Shown: piece by piece, positions 51,508 to 51,538 of the stretch | Layout: the number at the start of each line of letters is the position of its first letter | Position numbering within the stretch: the stretch's first letter is position 1 | Made by a program: the position numbers and the translations under genes | Notes under the pieces: generated by a model | Seen by the model: only the letters and a program-made list of their open reading frames with translations | Database searches by the model: none | What the model was told of the DNA's origin: nothing | Assembly: GCA_902591495.1 (NCBI GenBank) | Contig: CACJAW010000012.1 | Coordinates: forward strand, 1 to 51,538 | DNA length: 51,538 bases | Direction of reading: 5' to 3' | Source: an uncultured Pseudohongiella sp. | Lineage (GTDB): Bacteria; Pseudomonadota; Gammaproteobacteria; Pseudomonadales; Pseudohongiellaceae

Positions 51508-51538
51508 ATGCAAAAACAATTTGCGTCTGGATACGGCG
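51508..51538 (+). CDS. start of an unidentified gene cut by the window end
   Basis: An ATG with GGAG seven bases upstream opens a frame of ten codons (MQKQFASGYG) that leaves the window. It may be co-transcribed with the cytochrome c5 gene. Too short to identify. Confidence 0.4.
   Translation, partial: MQKQFASGYG

Overview
The window looks like chromosome from a free-living, respiring Gammaproteobacterium, probably marine and of moderate GC. The clearest taxonomic signal is the pepP-ubiH block facing a small coiled-coil gene, zapA, 6S RNA and ygfA, the usual gammaproteobacterial arrangement, with a UbiI-type gene nearby. Signal peptides, lipoproteins, a TorF-type porin and several c-type cytochromes indicate a Gram-negative envelope. 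I cannot place the organism to family. I see no tRNA, rRNA, CRISPR array, transposase or integrase.

1-7.9 kb, mostly minus strand: a DUF5916 outer-membrane protein cut by the window edge, a probable 50-residue membrane protein missed by length filters, and a three-gene unit (PLP-dependent deaminase/desulfhydrase, TolB-like propeller protein, and a fused M1-like/M28/PDZ peptidase). 7.9-13.3 kb, minus: a molybdenum hydroxylase operon of the PaoABC type (Tat-exported 2Fe-2S subunit, molybdopterin subunit, FAD subunit) followed by a cytochrome b and an unknown helical protein. It has a Fur-like box at its promoter and a terminator after its last gene. 13.7-20 kb, plus: gltBD, preceded by a long structured leader. 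20-24.6 kb, minus: prpE-like acyl-CoA synthetase, a zinc-ribbon membrane protein, an ABC exporter and a 62-residue protein.

24.8-31.4 kb: ubiI and ubiH, separated by two plus-strand genes (MaoC-like, DUF1499), then pepP, and divergently the coiled-coil gene, zapA, 6S RNA and ygfA. 31.4-37.3 kb: an AT-rich SOS mutagenesis island. imuA-imuB and dnaE2 are convergent, and each is preceded by a LexA box nested in a long perfect palindrome (42 and 52 bp). 37.3-41.1 kb: a TorF-type porin, a shared terminator, a SulP anion transporter, and a divergent OxyR-like regulator with a perfect OxyR half-site between them. 41.1-51.5 kb: a secreted serine hydrolase, a GST-like protein, threonine synthase, cytochrome b561 with a membrane partner, an M13 metallopeptidase with a D-aminoacylase, and a cluster of three c-type cytochromes.

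Together the genes describe an aerobic heterotroph that handles peptides outside the cytoplasm (M1/M28, M13, D-aminoacylase, serine hydrolase), makes ubiquinone, assimilates ammonia by GOGAT, oxidises an unknown substrate in the periplasm into the electron-transport chain, and carries an SOS-inducible mutasome. The features most worth a second look are the nested LexA palindromes with split imuAB/dnaE2, the gltB leader RNA, the Fur-linked molybdo-hydroxylase with its quinone-side cytochrome, the OxyR-like protein without the usual peroxidatic cysteine, and the three-part peptidase.
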